Notes under the pieces: model-generated
The model's input: only the letters and a program-made list of their open reading frames with translations
Database searches by the model: none
What the model was told of the DNA's origin: nothing
NCBI RefSeq assembly: GCF_002575655.3
Contig: NC_053036.3
Location: forward strand, 193,844,788 to 193,908,787
DNA length: 64,000 nucleotides
Origin: Aegilops tauschii subsp. strangulata
Lineage: Eukaryota > Streptophyta > Magnoliopsida > Poales > Poaceae
Direction: 5' to 3'
Part shown: in pieces, positions 1 through 11,764 of the stretch
Layout: each line of letters starts with the position of its first letter
Numbering within the stretch: the stretch's first letter is position 1
Program-made: the position numbers and the translations under genes

Positions 1-978
1 CACGTCAACCGAGGCCAAAGGCGGTTAGGGCCCGCGGCGCTTCGCACTTGCCCCTTGGCTTCGCCTCGAAGCCAAGTCCGAGCGCACCTTGGGCCCGGGG
101 GTTACAGTCGGCGTCCTGGGAACGGGGGTACCCAGACTTGCCTTCCTGCGGCCCACGGCGTGGCTCCGTCAATGGCCCAGTACGTCCCAGCTTCAACAAC
201 AACAAACCCAAGACCCTCGCGAGGGGCCAAGCCTCGCGAGGCGGGCGACACCAAGACCTCCCTGGGGGAGGCCACCCCAGGCTGGCTCACGAGGAGTGGA
301 GATATCAATGCAAGCTGCGCCTCGCGAGGTTCACATGATGTGAGCCATGACGACCAAGGCCAGGCGGGCGCCAGCGGGCGCAGTTTCCTCTTTGGCGCTA
401 AGGAGGCAAGCGCAGGCACGGGGTCCCGAGGAATCAAGCAAAGGTTTCCATTCCGGTGCAACCAGACCAAGACCGCCAGGATGGCAGGACGGAGGTCATC
501 GCGGAGCCCACCGCAGCGTCACCACCAGAGGCTCAGGAGAAGACTACTTTTGTCAGGATAGCTTGTACTCCCTGTCCCCCTTTGAATTTGGCCGTTGTGG
601 GATCCCTTCCCGCCTACATTTGGGAAGAGGACCAATGTCACTATAAATAGGACTTAGCCACCGCCATAGAGGGGGGATCGATTCGGACTAACCTCACACC
701 CACCAGCTCATCGAGCACAAGAACACCTCACCTCCTGAGGCTGTTCCTCCACTGTACTAGTTCATCCTCAGCCCCTCGAGGCAATCCACCACAAAACTAG
801 AGTAGGGTATTACACCGCAAGGTGGCCCGAACCAAGATAAACTGTTGTGTCTCTTGTCCATTAGATTCATTGAGCTAGGCCGTGGGATCGGTGAGCCGGC
901 AGACTGGGGAGGACGAGTTCTTCGCACGCACCCCAGAGTTCGAACCTCTCAAGGGTCTGCGGAACCCTGAATCCGACA
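1..978 (+). mobile_element. LTR D, 3' portion (left end outside window)
   Basis: GC-rich sequence with a TATA motif (tataaatag, 642-650). It is followed by the kind of text that ends many Triticeae gypsy LTRs: a 'cccgaacca...ataaac...tgtgtctcttgtcc' block near 825-860, ending in ccgaca at 973-978. No primer-binding site follows, and the next base belongs to the antisense ORF of the neighbouring Fatima-like element. It is therefore either the downstream LTR of an element lying to the left or a solo LTR, inserted in that element. Short ORFs here on both strands look like chance GC-rich reading frames. Family not assigned. Confidence 0.6.
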
Positions 979-3473
979 CAGTTAATAGACCTGCAGCAAT
1001 AGAATTATGACATTCCGAATTGTGGACTACAATGAGTCTCTCTGATGGTTCTAAAAGGCATACCGAACATGCCGCCCTTCGGCTTCTCATTCTCTTTCCG
1101 AGCGGCCGATAACTGAGCCTTTAAGCTCTCTATCTCTCCGGATTGTTTGTCTTTTTCCTCCTCATGTTTCTTCTTCTCGGAAGTGGTCATTGCGGCCTTT
1201 TTCATTTCTGCAAGTTCGGCGGCGACGGCATTAAGCTGTGTCTGGTTTGTTTTCAGCTCCTCGGATAGCGTGGTATTCTTCTCCCTGAGAAACATGTAGG
1301 TCATATCGATCCTTAAATCGGTTGGCCTCACCGCTTTAAGTCTCGGGGGGCTACCGGCATATGTCTATTAAAATTGCACAAACTCTTACCTGTATATCCT
1401 TTGAGAACAATTGAGTAACTCCAGCAAGTTCTTCTCGAGCGGCTCGGATATATGCATCCACCGAGCTGAGTGCGGTAAATTCCTGCTCACAAAAGGCTGG
1501 AGCACGCATGGCCTCTTTCAGTCAACGGTGATTCATTACGCTCTCCACCTCGGAATTCATGACAGATACATTGTCCGAATCCTCATGAGGGGGCGGGACT
1601 GGCATTGCATCAGCCCTCGTCCTAGTCGACGAGTCCGGTGCCGGATTGGCTGACATTCGGCTAGCAGGGCGTTTTCCCACTGTCTGCCGCGTGCTCCTCC
1701 TGAATCAAAGATAGAAGTGAACTTTAACAATCCGAACTCGTGCAAAGGCACACATCAAACAGGCATACGTCTTTGAAGACTGTGGGGGCTCTACGGCGCT
1801 GTCGGTCTCCTTTCGTTTTGAACGATTACCTGCGTAGGGGCCGCCCTCGAGGGGGTGCGGCCTACCGAATGCCGATCCTGTGAAGTACGGTTTAGTATAA
1901 TGGATAAAGGTGCAAGAAGGGATTTCTTTTTGAGAAAGCTCTTTGAATACTTACAATGGAGAAGGAGTAGGGGTGGGGGTAGTCGACTGTGATAGCCACT
2001 TCTGAGTTGTCAAGGCTCGCCTGATAAAAGACTCCATCATTGAACTCTATGTATATATCCAAGGGTCTTCGTCGCGGTTGTGATCCTCTGGCTGTGGGGC
2101 AGGACAGTGAACGTCCTCAATCATCTTCCTCCATGACTGTTTCATGACAGCAAAGAACAATTTGATTAGTATGCCGTGATAGCAGTAAAGCAACACGGGT
2201 AATCGAAATCTTACCCATTCGATGGGGTTGTACATGGAATAACCTTCTCGGCAGTTTAAGCGGAGGAAGTCTTCTTTTTCACCCTTATACAGATCGGCCA
2301 AGATCATGGCCAGTTCGGCTAGGGTATCCGGACCCTTGCGTCTGTAACGAGATGCGTCGTCTTCCCCGTTGTAGCACCATAAAGGAGTTACTCTGGACTA
2401 GAGAGGCCGGATACATCTTTTTATTGCAATGGCCATGACTTCGATTATCGATAGCTCGGTATGAGCTAATAATCTGACCTTGCTGACCAACCTTTTATTT
2501 CTGCTCTATCTTCCTCCTTGGGACTTAGGGGACGCCAGTTGAGGCGTTTCTTTAGAGGAGCACTGGAAAATTCAGGGAGGCCACGCCGAACTGGGCCCGG
2601 CAGTGGGACATCATCTATATAAAACCACTCCGAAGACCACTGTGGATATATCTCTTTGGGAGTTCCAATGGGGTAGCCTGATCCGGCTATACGCCATACT
2701 TCGGCGCCGCCCACTTCAAATATAGAACCTCCTTGATGGCGGGGGATGAGGCAAAATAACTTTCTCCATAGTTTGAAATGGGTCTCGCAGCCCAGGAACA
2801 GTTTGCACAGGGCAACGAAACCTAAGATGTGCAAAATCGAACCTGGGGTGTGGTTGTGTAGCTGGATGCTGTAAAATTCCAATAGACCCCTAAGAAAGGG
2901 ATGGATTGGAAATCCTAAGCCCCGTAAAAGGAATGGAACGAAGCACACCCTATCCTCCTTATTGGGGTTGGGAAAATTTTCAGCCAGCACGTCGTTGCCA
3001 ATCGAGGCCAATCCCGCTCGTACAGAGACTAGATCTGCGAGGGGGAGATATCCCTGCATCTGGAGTCGACTCAACTGAAGATGAGGCATTGAGCAGCTCT
3101 GCCAATCACCCTCTTGAGGGCCATGGGGGCGCGAAGAAGAGCTTAGGGCGCTGGCCATGTTTTGAAGCTTTTTCGTGGCTAGTCTTGGCGTTTTTCTGCA
3201 CGATGTGGATGGCACTCGGGGGATCTGACCTCTTTATATAGGCGCCATCCCTGTGTGGCTGGGCATTTTGTTTTTTTGATAAAAAAATATGGACCGTTCA
3301 CATTCGCCCAGCGTGTGGAAATCGAGGCAACAGGGAAGGAGTCATAAAGGCGGAACGAGGAAGCCAGGGCCGAACTATTATCCGCCCAATATATAGTGCA
3401 GAACCAACCTTGCAAAAGCCGAAGACATAAGCCGGATACTACATCATCGTTTGAAGGCCAGTTCGGGGGCTAC
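979..3473 (+). mobile_element. Internal 3' part of a Fatima-like Ty3/gypsy element
   Basis: Sequence between LTR D and a plus-oriented LTR at 3474. It holds no gag-pol, only a decayed antisense ORF, and ends in a polypurine tract (gttcgggggctac, 3461-3473) directly before the LTR. This is the layout of Tat/Grande-type gypsy elements, in which an accessory ORF lies antisense between pol and the 3' LTR. The 5' half of the element should lie left of the window, beyond LTR D. Confidence 0.65.
1005..3215 (-). pseudogene. Antisense accessory ORF of the Fatima-like element (Transposase_28-like), degraded
   Basis: Three blocks in order on the minus strand. The block 3215-2466 encodes a 'putative gypsy type transposon' (Transposase_28) domain, recognisable from GYLPLADLVSVRAGL, CFVPFLLRGLGFPIHPFLRG, SSEWFYIDDV and LNWRPLSPKEEDRAEI. 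The block 2307-2047 contains LADLYKGEKEDF and YSMYNPIEW, seen downstream of that domain in related copies. The block 1331-1005 encodes a Glu/Lys-rich coiled coil (SEELKTNQTQLNAVAAELAE). The order of domain then coiled coil matches the better-preserved copies at 38.9-42.4 kb and 60.9-64 kb. Stops and shifts separate the blocks, though some gaps may be introns as in those copies. The function of the protein is unknown. Confidence 0.7.
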
Positions 3474-3945
3474 TGAGGGAGTCCTGCATTAGGAGGTCCT
3501 CGGGTGTCCGGGCTATTCGATATGGGCCAGACTGATGGGCCGTGAAGATACAAAGCAGAAGACTTTCACCCGTGTCCGGGTAGGATTCTCCTATGCGTGG
3601 ATGACAAGATTGATGTCCGGATATGTAATTTCCTTCTTCCACAAACCGACTCTGTACAACCCTAGGCCCCTCCGGTGTGTATATAAACTGGAGGGTTTAG
3701 TCCGTAGAGGCAATTAGAATTCTCATAGGCTAGAAATTAGGGTTTAGCCATTACGATCTCGAGGTAGATCAACTCTTGTAACCCCTATACTCATCAAATA
3801 CAATCAAGTAGGACGTGGGTTTTACCTCCATTAAGAGGGCCCGAACCCGGGTAAACACCGTGTCCCCATGTCCCTTGTAACCCTCGATCCTCAGACACAC
3901 AGTTCGACACCCCCTACCCGAGATCGGCCGGTTTTGAAACCGACA
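3474..3945 (+). mobile_element. 3' LTR of the Fatima-like element
   Basis: A 472-bp LTR running from tgagggagtcctgcattagg to ccggttttgaaaccgaca, with TG...CA ends. A TATA box (tatataaac) lies near 3679, followed by the 'ggtttagtccgta' and 'cccctacccgagat' blocks that I associate with wheat Fatima LTRs. The polypurine tract sits immediately upstream, so this is the downstream LTR. The bases right of it (acgct...) belong to the interior of a BARE-like LTR, so this element inserted into that LTR. Confidence 0.75.
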
Positions 3946-5271
3946 ACGCTCCACCCCCGTATATAAAGGAGGGAGGGAGGGAGGAGGCCGGCCCTAGGCG
4001 CGCCCCAAGTAGGAGGAGTCCTACTTAGGCTCCTAGTAGGATTCGCCCCCCTTCCTTTTATCGGAGGGGAAAAGAGGGAAGGAAAGAGAGAGGGAGAAGG
4101 AAAGGGGGGCGCCGCCCCCTCCCCTAGTCCAATTCGGACTCCTCCCTTGTGGGGGGCGCGCCACCCCTATGTGGGCTGGTGTGCCTCCCTCCTATGGCCC
4201 ATATCTTCCCCCGGGGGGTTCCGGTAACCCCCCCCCCCCGATACTCCGATATGTACCCGATACATTCCGAAACACTTCCGGTGTCCGAATACTATCATCC
4301 AATATATCAATCTTTACCTCTCGACCATTTCCAGACTCCTCGTCATGTCCGTGATCTCATCCGGGACTCCGAACAACATTCGGTCACCAAATCACATAAC
4401 TCATATAATACAAATTGTGATCGAACGTTAAGCGTGCGGACCCTACGGGTTTGAGAACTATGTAGACATGACCGAGACACCTCTCCGGTCAATAACCAAT
4501 AGTGGAACCTGGATGCTCATATTGGTTCCCACATATTCTATGAAGATCTTTATCGGTCAAACCGTAATGACAACATACGTCATTCCCTTTGTCATCGGTA
4601 TGTTACTTGCCGAGATTCGATCATCGGTATCTTCATACCTAGTTCAATCTCGTTACCATCAAGTCTCTTTACTCATTCCGTAATGCATCATCCCGCAAAT
4701 AACTCATTAGTCACATTGCTTGCAAGGCTTATCATGATGTGCATTACAGAGAGGGCCCAGAGATACCTCTCCGATACTCGGAGTGACAAATCCTAATCTC
4801 GATCTATGCCAACCCAACAAACACCTTCAGAGATACGTGTAGATCATCTTTATAACCACCCAGTTACGTTGTGACGTTTGATAGCACACAAGGTATTCCT
4901 CCGGTATCCGGGAGTTGCATAATCTCATAGTCAAAGGGATATGTATAAGTCATGAAGAAAGCAATACCAATAAAACTTAACGATCATTATGCTAAGCTAA
5001 TAGATGGGTCTTGTCCATCACATCATTCTCCTAATGATGTGATCCCGTTCATCAAATGACAACACATGTCTATGGTTAGGAAACTTAACCATCTTTGATT
5101 AACGAGCTAATCTAGTAGAGGCATACTAGGGACACTATGTTTTGTCTATGTATCCACACATGTATCAAGTTTCTGGTTAATACAATTCTAGCATGAATAA
5201 TAAAAATTTATCATGATATAAGGAAATATAAAAAACAACTTTATTATTGCCTCTAGGGAATATTTCCTTCG
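3946..5271 (-). mobile_element. BARE1/Angela-like copia LTR, truncated
   Basis: Read on the minus strand, this starts with a BARE/Angela-type LTR 5' end: cgaaggaaatattccctaga at 5271-5252 (first base apparently mutated), then aggcaataataaag. Later blocks typical of the family follow, including atcacatcattaggagaatg and cgtcacaacgtaactgggtg. It runs to a TATA region (tttatatac, near 3968) and is cut at 3945 by the Fatima-like element, so the LTR 3' end lies elsewhere. The purine-rich and C-rich tract at 3970-4240 is part of this LTR. Confidence 0.8.
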
Positions 5272-6278
5272 CTTTCTGGTCCAGAATTCCAGCTGCTGGC
5301 ATTCTCCCTCTTCATGTAAATCTTGTAAAATAAGAGAGAAAAAACATAAGTATTCTACCATAATGTGAAATAACGGCCCATAATGCAATAAATATCAACA
5401 TAAAAGCATGACGCAAAATGAACATATCAAACCCTAGCAACTCGGAGACATCCAACCACATCTCGGTCTGACCGAAATGGTGTGTTTGGTTCTGTGCTTG
5501 CTTCAGTATCACCGAAATGACCAACTCGGTAGATCTGAAATGCATTTTGTGAAAAACCTAGAACTAAGATTTGAACTCAATTTTTTTGAAAAATCATCTG
5601 CTTTTTGTGATGACTCATCTACTCTTCCCATACCTATCTATTCATAGGGTCGGCTTGTAATATGTCAACTGGCAGTGATAGCCGGAACATGTCAGGGCAA
5701 AATGTGGATCTTAGTGAGGGATCTAGTCCATTTGAGAGCTATGATGAAGGAAGCAGGAGCACTCCTAGCAATCTGCCAAAGGTTGCCACAAGGACTAGGA
5801 AAAAGAAGAATTCAGATGATGAAGACAAAGACTTTGTGGCAAGTGAGGCTACATCTAAGAAAAGGGTTGTGCTAAGGAAAGAGTATGGCACCTCTGCCAG
5901 CACCAGGCCAAGTGCCAAGGACATGAAAACTATGAGGAAAGTTCCTCTTTTAGAGTCTGACAAAGCCTTAGCTCCCTAAGAAACCATGACTTCCACACTT
6001 GAGGAGCCAAGTGATGCAGAGATTGATGCTAGCAAGAAGAAGAAGAGGCCAAGGAAGACAACTGCTCGTGTCATTGGCAAACCCTCCATGATAGAAGATG
6101 ATCATGATGATGATGATGAGGAGGAACCTACTGCTGATGCACCTCCAGCAAAGACTCAGAAGCTCATGTTAGATGCGATGAAGTCTGCTGCTCCTTCCGA
6201 ACCCAAGTCCAAGCCCAAGGCACCAGCTCCCAAGATATCTACGAGGAACATCTCTGCGAGAAGAACAAGGCCCCAGTG

Positions 6279-6623
6279 TGTTATATTTGTATCAAATATT
6301 ATGTACGCAAGGGGTTACGTGGACTTGGAGTTGTAATTGGTGTGGTTAGGTACGAGTTGTGTAGGAGTCGGACACTTGTATCCTAGGCCTCTTATATACG
6401 GAGGGGCACCACATGTTGTAACCCATGATGACGACTTGATAGCAATAGGTACGCGGGGGAGCCGACGGCTTGTGCCGGCGCCCGGGCGGCCGGTGTTGCG
6501 GTATCTTGGGGAGGAGCGCCCGTAGTCATGCCCCGGGGATGTAGCCATATTGGTGAACCTCGTTAACAAATATCGTGCCTCGGTGTGTCGTCTATGATCT
6601 TGCATTAGCGTTTTATTCTAACA
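6279..6623 (+). repeat. 5' LTR of the copia element
   Basis: 345 bp, TGTTATATTTG...ATTCTAACA, with a TATA-like tatatacgg at about 6392-6400. It differs from the 3' LTR at six positions, all transitions, with no indels by manual alignment. Confidence 0.93.
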
Positions 6624-6625
6624 AG

Positions 6626-6641
6626 TGGTATCAGAGCAAGG
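6626..6641 (+). promoter_or_regulatory. Primer-binding site, initiator tRNA-Met type
   Basis: TGGTATCAGAGCAAGG lies two bases after the 5' LTR. It is the standard copia PBS, complementary to the 3' end of initiator tRNA-Met, and fixes the orientation of the element as plus. Confidence 0.93.
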
Positions 6642-7868
6642 TTGCTAGAAGGCTATGTGGAAGACCATTCGGAGGTATGAGGATCATGCTCGACGGGTGC
6701 CAGGGAACGTCCGATTGTCGCAAGGTGGAGCATGGCGGCGATCGCGGATGCGGTCGGTGGTGTCGGACACTTCCGGCAGGAGGCCTGGACCGTTCAATGG
6801 GCTGCGGTCGGTAAGGATCGACTAGACGTGGCAATCGGACCGGCGTAGTGGCTGTTGAAGACGTCGTGGAGGCGACGGATTCGGCTCGCGATCAGACCGG
6901 CGACCAGACATGGGGGGACAGCCGGATAGATCGGAGTGTGAGAGCATCAAGACGATGCGCTCGGTGATGTACAAGGGCGGCGACGCGGCACTGCGAACGG
7001 ATCGTGTCGGCGACGCGGGTGGCCAAGGTATGGCACGGCTCGTGCAAGGATTATGCGCGAGGTGGCGATGGTTCCGGCAGGGTTGGCGTATGGTGGTTAC
7101 GTGCGACAGGGCAGGTGACTGAATCGCTGGCGAGAACCAAGATAAGAAACAAGGTGAAGCTTCATCGGATTAGTGGCGGATTTGTCCCGAGATGAACCGA
7201 TCGAGAGAAGCAAAGTTACGGTGTTGATGCTACGTACGCGCGCCTGGCGTGTTTCGGTAGCGTGCGGCAACAGGTCTCTGTTGGCAGCGTGCGCAAAAGG
7301 CGTGGTAGTTCACGAGTCCAGAAGATTAGCAATGGAGAGGCCAACGTTGTGATGTGTCTACAGATTGGATTTGCGAGTTTCCATGTACATGCACGTGGGT
7401 CTGATTGTTGTCGGACTAGTGCATAGTTGGATTAAGCAAAGGGAAATCTTTGTATGCGGCAGAGGCGTGATTGCTAGTGTTGGATTCAACTACGGCTGCT
7501 GCATGGAATTTGTGAGGCCGTGGCAGTTCAGGCTCGGTTTCCGTGTCAGGGAAGGAAAAGAATGCCAGCTGACCCAGCGGACAGAGGAAAGGCTGGGGGC
7601 GACGAGGCGAACAGGCACAGAAATCAATCTGCAGGTTCAGGAAAAAGGTGGAGCGGTCTAGTTCCCGGCGAGAGCTAGTTTGATCAGCCACAGTGATTTC
7701 TGAAGGGCAGATAGGGTGTTGTGCGGGTCAGATTTCTTGGTAGATCGCGGACTACGGCGTGGCTTCAGACGAGGAATACGGGATCGGTGATCTTTTTCGT
7801 GAGGAAGTCGCAGAAGAAAACTAGGGCGTTAAGACCGGCGGCAACAGGTCGATTAGATCGCGGTCGGC
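6642..7868 (+). other. Copia leader without a convincing ORF
   Basis: About 1.2 kb of GC-rich sequence between the PBS and the gag ATG. Short ORFs occur on both strands but none shows a recognisable domain. It is probably the untranslated leader with packaging signals; this is an inference from position only. Confidence 0.5.
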
Positions 7869-8651
7869 ATGGCGTCGGGGTTCACCAAGTTTGATGTGGA
7901 GAAATTCGATGGCACGGATATCTTCGGTCTATGGCGGACAAGAGTCAAGGATATTCTGGTGCAGCAGGGAATCTTGAAGGGTTTGCAGGAGACGAAGCCG
8001 GCCAAGGTTGACAACGATGCGTGGGAGGATATGCAAGTGCAGGCGGCCGCTACCATACGGCTTTGTCTTGCGGATCAGGTCATGTATCATGTCATGGACG
8101 AAGATTCTCCTAATTGAATTTGGGACAAGTTGGCAAATCGTTATATGTCCAAGTCAGCGACCAATAAGCTGTATTTGAAGCAAAAGTTCTATGGGCTGAA
8201 GATGTAGGAGGGGTCAGATCTTGTGGAGCATGTGAACACCTTTAATCAATTGGTCACGGATCTAGCGCGTCTGGGTGTGAAGATTGATGATGAGGATAAG
8301 GCACTACTTCTTGTTTCGTTGCCACCGTCCTATGAGCATTTGGTCATTACATTGACACATGGAAAGACAACCGTCAATAATGAGGAAGTCACTGCAGCGT
8401 TGCTTGCGCATGAGTTGAGGAAGCAAAAGAATGCTACAGAGGAGAGTACTCAAGGTTTGGGGTTGGCAGTTAAAGGTTATCAGCTCAGGAAGGGACAAGA
8501 GGCGAAGAAGAAAAATAAGAAAAAGGTGCAGTGCTACAGGTGCAAGGACTGGGGACATATAAAGAGGGAATGCCCAGAACTGAAGGGTGGGGCAAGTGGT
8601 AATGCGGCTACTCATGGTGATGGCTCGGACAGTGATAGTGATGTTCTCATT
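7869..8651 (+). pseudogene. Copia gag, degraded
   Basis: Starts MASGFTKFDVEKFDGTDIFG, a typical copia gag opening (UBN2/DUF4219-like). It continues through LWRTRVKDILVQQGIL, KLYLKQKFYGLKM and LVEHVNTFNQLVTDLARLGV, and ends in a CCHC zinc knuckle (CYRCKDWGHIKREC, about 8531-8573). Two in-frame stops break it: TGA after EDSPN (8115-8117) and TAG after YGLKM (near 8205). The frame runs into the solo LTR at 8652. Reading from the left flank to the right flank of that LTR keeps the gag-protease frame open, as expected for one copia polyprotein. Confidence 0.88.
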
Positions 8652-11186
8652 TGAAAGAACATGCGGTGCCCCCATGTTTGGTTTTGGTAATTGATGACAA
8701 TATCTATGGACTAATGGTTGCCTTGAGTTATATTTGAAGGATTTGTCCATAGGCATTTCTTGAAGTTCATGTGTTGGTTTCAAGGAGTTTATGTGGTGAC
8801 CAAGGTGTTATTAAGGAATTATCCAAAGATTGGTCATGTGAGAGTTGAGCTTATTGCAAGCATGTCTTGGAGAAGAAGATTGTGTGATCATTCATGTATA
8901 TCTTCAAGACATCATCCAAATGAAGAGAGTTGGTTGATCAAGACTAAGTTAAGAGTGAATCAACTTGATCAACTCACAAAGCGTAGAAGATGTACCGAGA
9001 GGGATCAAGCGATCCCATGGTGTGGTAAGCATTGTCAATTACGCTTTGTGTACTAACCCATGATCTTCGTGAGAGTTCTTTGTGGGGTTAGGTTGCGGTG
9101 TGCAAGTTCAAGTGAAGCATCATGAAGAGATCAAATGCTTGAAGCTTGCCGTCCATTGTGGTGACAATGGACTTGTGAAGATGTGCGGAAGAGTGGCTCA
9201 CCCATAGTGGAGCATGGGGGAGAAATCAACTAGTCTTCATCGAGCCAACGCAACCAAGAAAGGTGGTCCAACTTGAGGGAGTCAAGATCGTCATCATCTA
9301 GCTCAAGTGGACCATGTGCAAGGCAAAGGTTTGCTCTTGATAGGTTTTCTATTTTACCGGTCTCATGATGGTAGTTGGGAGACCGGGTTATAGGATCGAT
9401 TGTCGTACTATCAAGGGGGGCTCTCGATGAGTAGCTTGATCGTATCGTTCATAGAGAGCTCAAACCATTGCATCCCTGCATCATCTTTATTGGTTCTTGT
9501 TTGGTTCTTCTCTTTGTAAGTTTTGGAGCTTATGGTCATCTTGATGACAAGCTCGAGTTCATCGAAAACGGAGTTCACTCGCATCTTCTATGATGTTTTC
9601 GATGTTGGAGGTTATGCCAGTTCTTCTCGGTTGGAGGTTTCACTCCTCTATTTGTTGGCATACCTCCCCTGTCGCTGTTTTGATGCTACTCGTCTTCCTC
9701 TATCCAACAAGCTTGAGTTTGCTCAATTCGGAGCTCATATGCAGAAGTTATGGCAGTTTTGGTTTCCTAGCGGTAGTACCGCGGGCCAGAGCGGTAGTAC
9801 CGCTTGGGTGCTACAAGCGGTAGTACCGCTCCAGAGCGGTAGTACTGCTGGTAGCCCTCAGCCGTAGTACCGCTGCGGTCTCGTGCTAGTACCGCCTCGA
9901 TTCGAGGGGTCTTTTTTCATGTCGGGTTTTACGGTACTAGCCGCTGCAGTGGGGGCCATAGTACCGCTCATATGTGGTAGTACCGCCCTGAGCACTGCGG
10001 TAGTACCGCCCTGGGCCCAGCGGCAGTACCGCGAGGGGGAGCGGTAGTACCGCTGGCCAAGCGGTAGTACCGCTCTCTGCGGGGCTGGTGTGGGGGGTAA
10101 CGGTTGGATTGTTCCCCCCACTATATAAGGAGGTCTTCTTCCCCAATGAACCTTATCCTTTTGAGCTCGTGTTCTTCCCCCATTGTTGACCTTCTTCGAG
10201 CTTGCTAACTCTCAATCCCTCCATGGATTCTTGCTAGTTTTTGAGGGAAAAGAGAGAGGAGATCTAGATCCACATTTCCACCAATCACTTTCTCCTCTAT
10301 GTGAGGGGAACCCCTTGGATCTAGATCTTGGAGTTCTTGGTGTTCTCCTTCTTGTTCTTCCTCTCATTTTCCTCCCTAGCATTAGTTGCTTCGGTGGGAT
10401 TTGAGAGAGAAGGACTTGGGCACTCCGTGTGCCCTTGCCATTGCATTTGGTGCATCGGTTTGAGTTCTCCACGGTGATACATGGAAGTTACAAGTTGAGA
10501 AGCTTATTACTCTTGGGTGCTTGGTACCCTTGAGCTTGTTCCTCTTGGGTGCTTGGGCGCCCTAGACGGTTGGTGGTGTTCGGAGCTCAATCATTGTGGT
10601 GTAAAGCTCCGGGCAAGCGTCGGGGTCTCCAATTAGGTTGTGGAGATCGCCCCGAGCAATTTGACGGGTTCCGGTGACCGCCCCCAAGGGTTGCCAAAGT
10701 GTACGGGTTCGGTGACCGCCCCCAAGGGTTGCCATTTGTACGGGTTTGGTGACCGCCCTCAAGGCTCTCTTAGTGGAATCACGGCATCTTGCATTGTGCG
10801 AGGGCGTGAGGAGATTACGGTGGCCCTAGTGGCTTCTTGGGGAGCATTGTGCCTCCACACCGCTCCAAACGGGGATTAGCATCCGCAAGGGTGTGAACTT
10901 CGGGATACATCATCGTCTCCGCGTGCCTCGGTTATCTCTTACCCGAGCCCTTTACTTATGCACTTTACTTTGTGATAGCCATATTGTTTCTTGTTATATA
11001 TCTTGCTATCACCTAGTTGTTTATCTTGCTTCATAAGTTGTTGGTGCACATAGGTGAGCCTAGTTGTTGTAGGTTTTGTGCTTGACAAATTAACCGCTAG
11101 GTTTATTCCGCATTTGTTCAAGCCTAAACCGTAATTATTTTAAAGCGCCTATTCACCCCCCTCTAGGCGACATCCACGATCTTTCA
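8652..11186 (+). mobile_element. 2,535-bp solo LTR nested in the copia element
   Basis: Begins TGAAAGAACATGCGGTGCC and ends CATCCACGATCTTTCA, so the tips are TGAAAG/CTTTCA inverted repeats. The flanking target duplication is tcatt (8647-8651) and tcgtt (11187-11191), differing by one CpG-type transition. No internal region or second LTR is present, consistent with LTR-LTR recombination. It contains a cluster of short hairpin repeats (9.77-10.07 kb), a TATA box (tatataagg, 10122-10130) and a terminal 'cacccccctctaggcgac' block. Its ORFs show no domains. The family is common in wheat sequence but I do not name it. Confidence 0.88.
9770..10073. repeat. Cluster of GCGGTAGTACCGC hairpin repeats
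   Basis: Six exact copies of the 13-mer GCGGTAGTACCGC (starting 9770, 9791, 9817, 9997, 10041, 10061) and at least four near copies. Each is a 6-bp inverted repeat (GCGGTA/TACCGC) around one G. Spacing is 13-26 bp in two groups separated by about 150 bp. It sits just upstream of the TATA box of the solo LTR. Confidence 0.9.
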
Positions 11187-11673
11187 TCGTTGTATCAAAC
11201 AGGCGGTCAACAAAAGCTGAAGCATGGATGTTGGATTCAGCTTGCTCTTTTTTCATGCGACGCCCAACAGGGAGTGGTTCTCTTCGTGCAAGTCTGGTGA
11301 GTTTGGTTTAGCCTATGTGGGCGATGACACAGGTTATCGTGTTGCTAGAGTAGGTGACATCAAAATCAAGATGTTTGATGGAGTTGAGCGGATGCTTCGG
11401 GGAGTCAGGCATGTGCCAGGGCTAAGGAGGAATCTAATTTCGCTTGGTGTTCTTCATGATGGTGGTATGGAATTCCGTTGTGATCGGGATACGAAGACCA
11501 TGGAAATCATGGAAGATGGGGTGACTGTGATGATAGGAGAGAGGAAGTCTTCACATCTTTACAAGTTGCAAGGGAGCACTATTGCAGGTGGAGCCATGGG
11601 GAGTCGAGCTGCAAGAGTAGCAGTGGAGTCTCACGGTGGCGGCGGGTCTGACCCGTCGGGTAGCTCTCCGTAA
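11187..11673 (+). pseudogene. Copia protease remnant
   Basis: After the solo LTR the frame encodes WMLDSACSF, the copia aspartic protease active-site region (D-S-A/G). A T-run expansion (six Ts near 11250) then shifts the frame. The second frame gives HATPNREWFSSCKSGEFG, VARVGDIKIKMFDGVERMLR and LRRNLISLGVLHDGG, the usual protease to pre-integrase transition. It stops at 11671-11673, and the 3' LTR follows within 100 bp, so pre-integrase, integrase and RT are absent. Confidence 0.85.
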
Positions 11674-11764
11674 GCTACAAAGGAGACAACCCAAGTCCGG
11701 AGTACATGGAGATTCGAGAATGGACGTCTTCTAAATGGTGAAGAATATTCACCAAGGTGGAGTT

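Noticed and set aside
4149..4683. ORFs inside the BARE-like LTR
   Set aside because: LTR sequence with no coding role known; the frames contain no recognisable domain.
6626..6641. Possible tRNA-Met gene sequence
   Set aside because: Only the 3'-complementary segment is present, directly after an LTR; it is the primer-binding site.
9770..10073. CRISPR-like regularly spaced short repeats
   Set aside because: Plant nuclear context, 13-bp units, irregular spacing and location inside an LTR exclude a CRISPR array. The same applies to the ATGGCAAC array and the TTCGAA spacer arrays.
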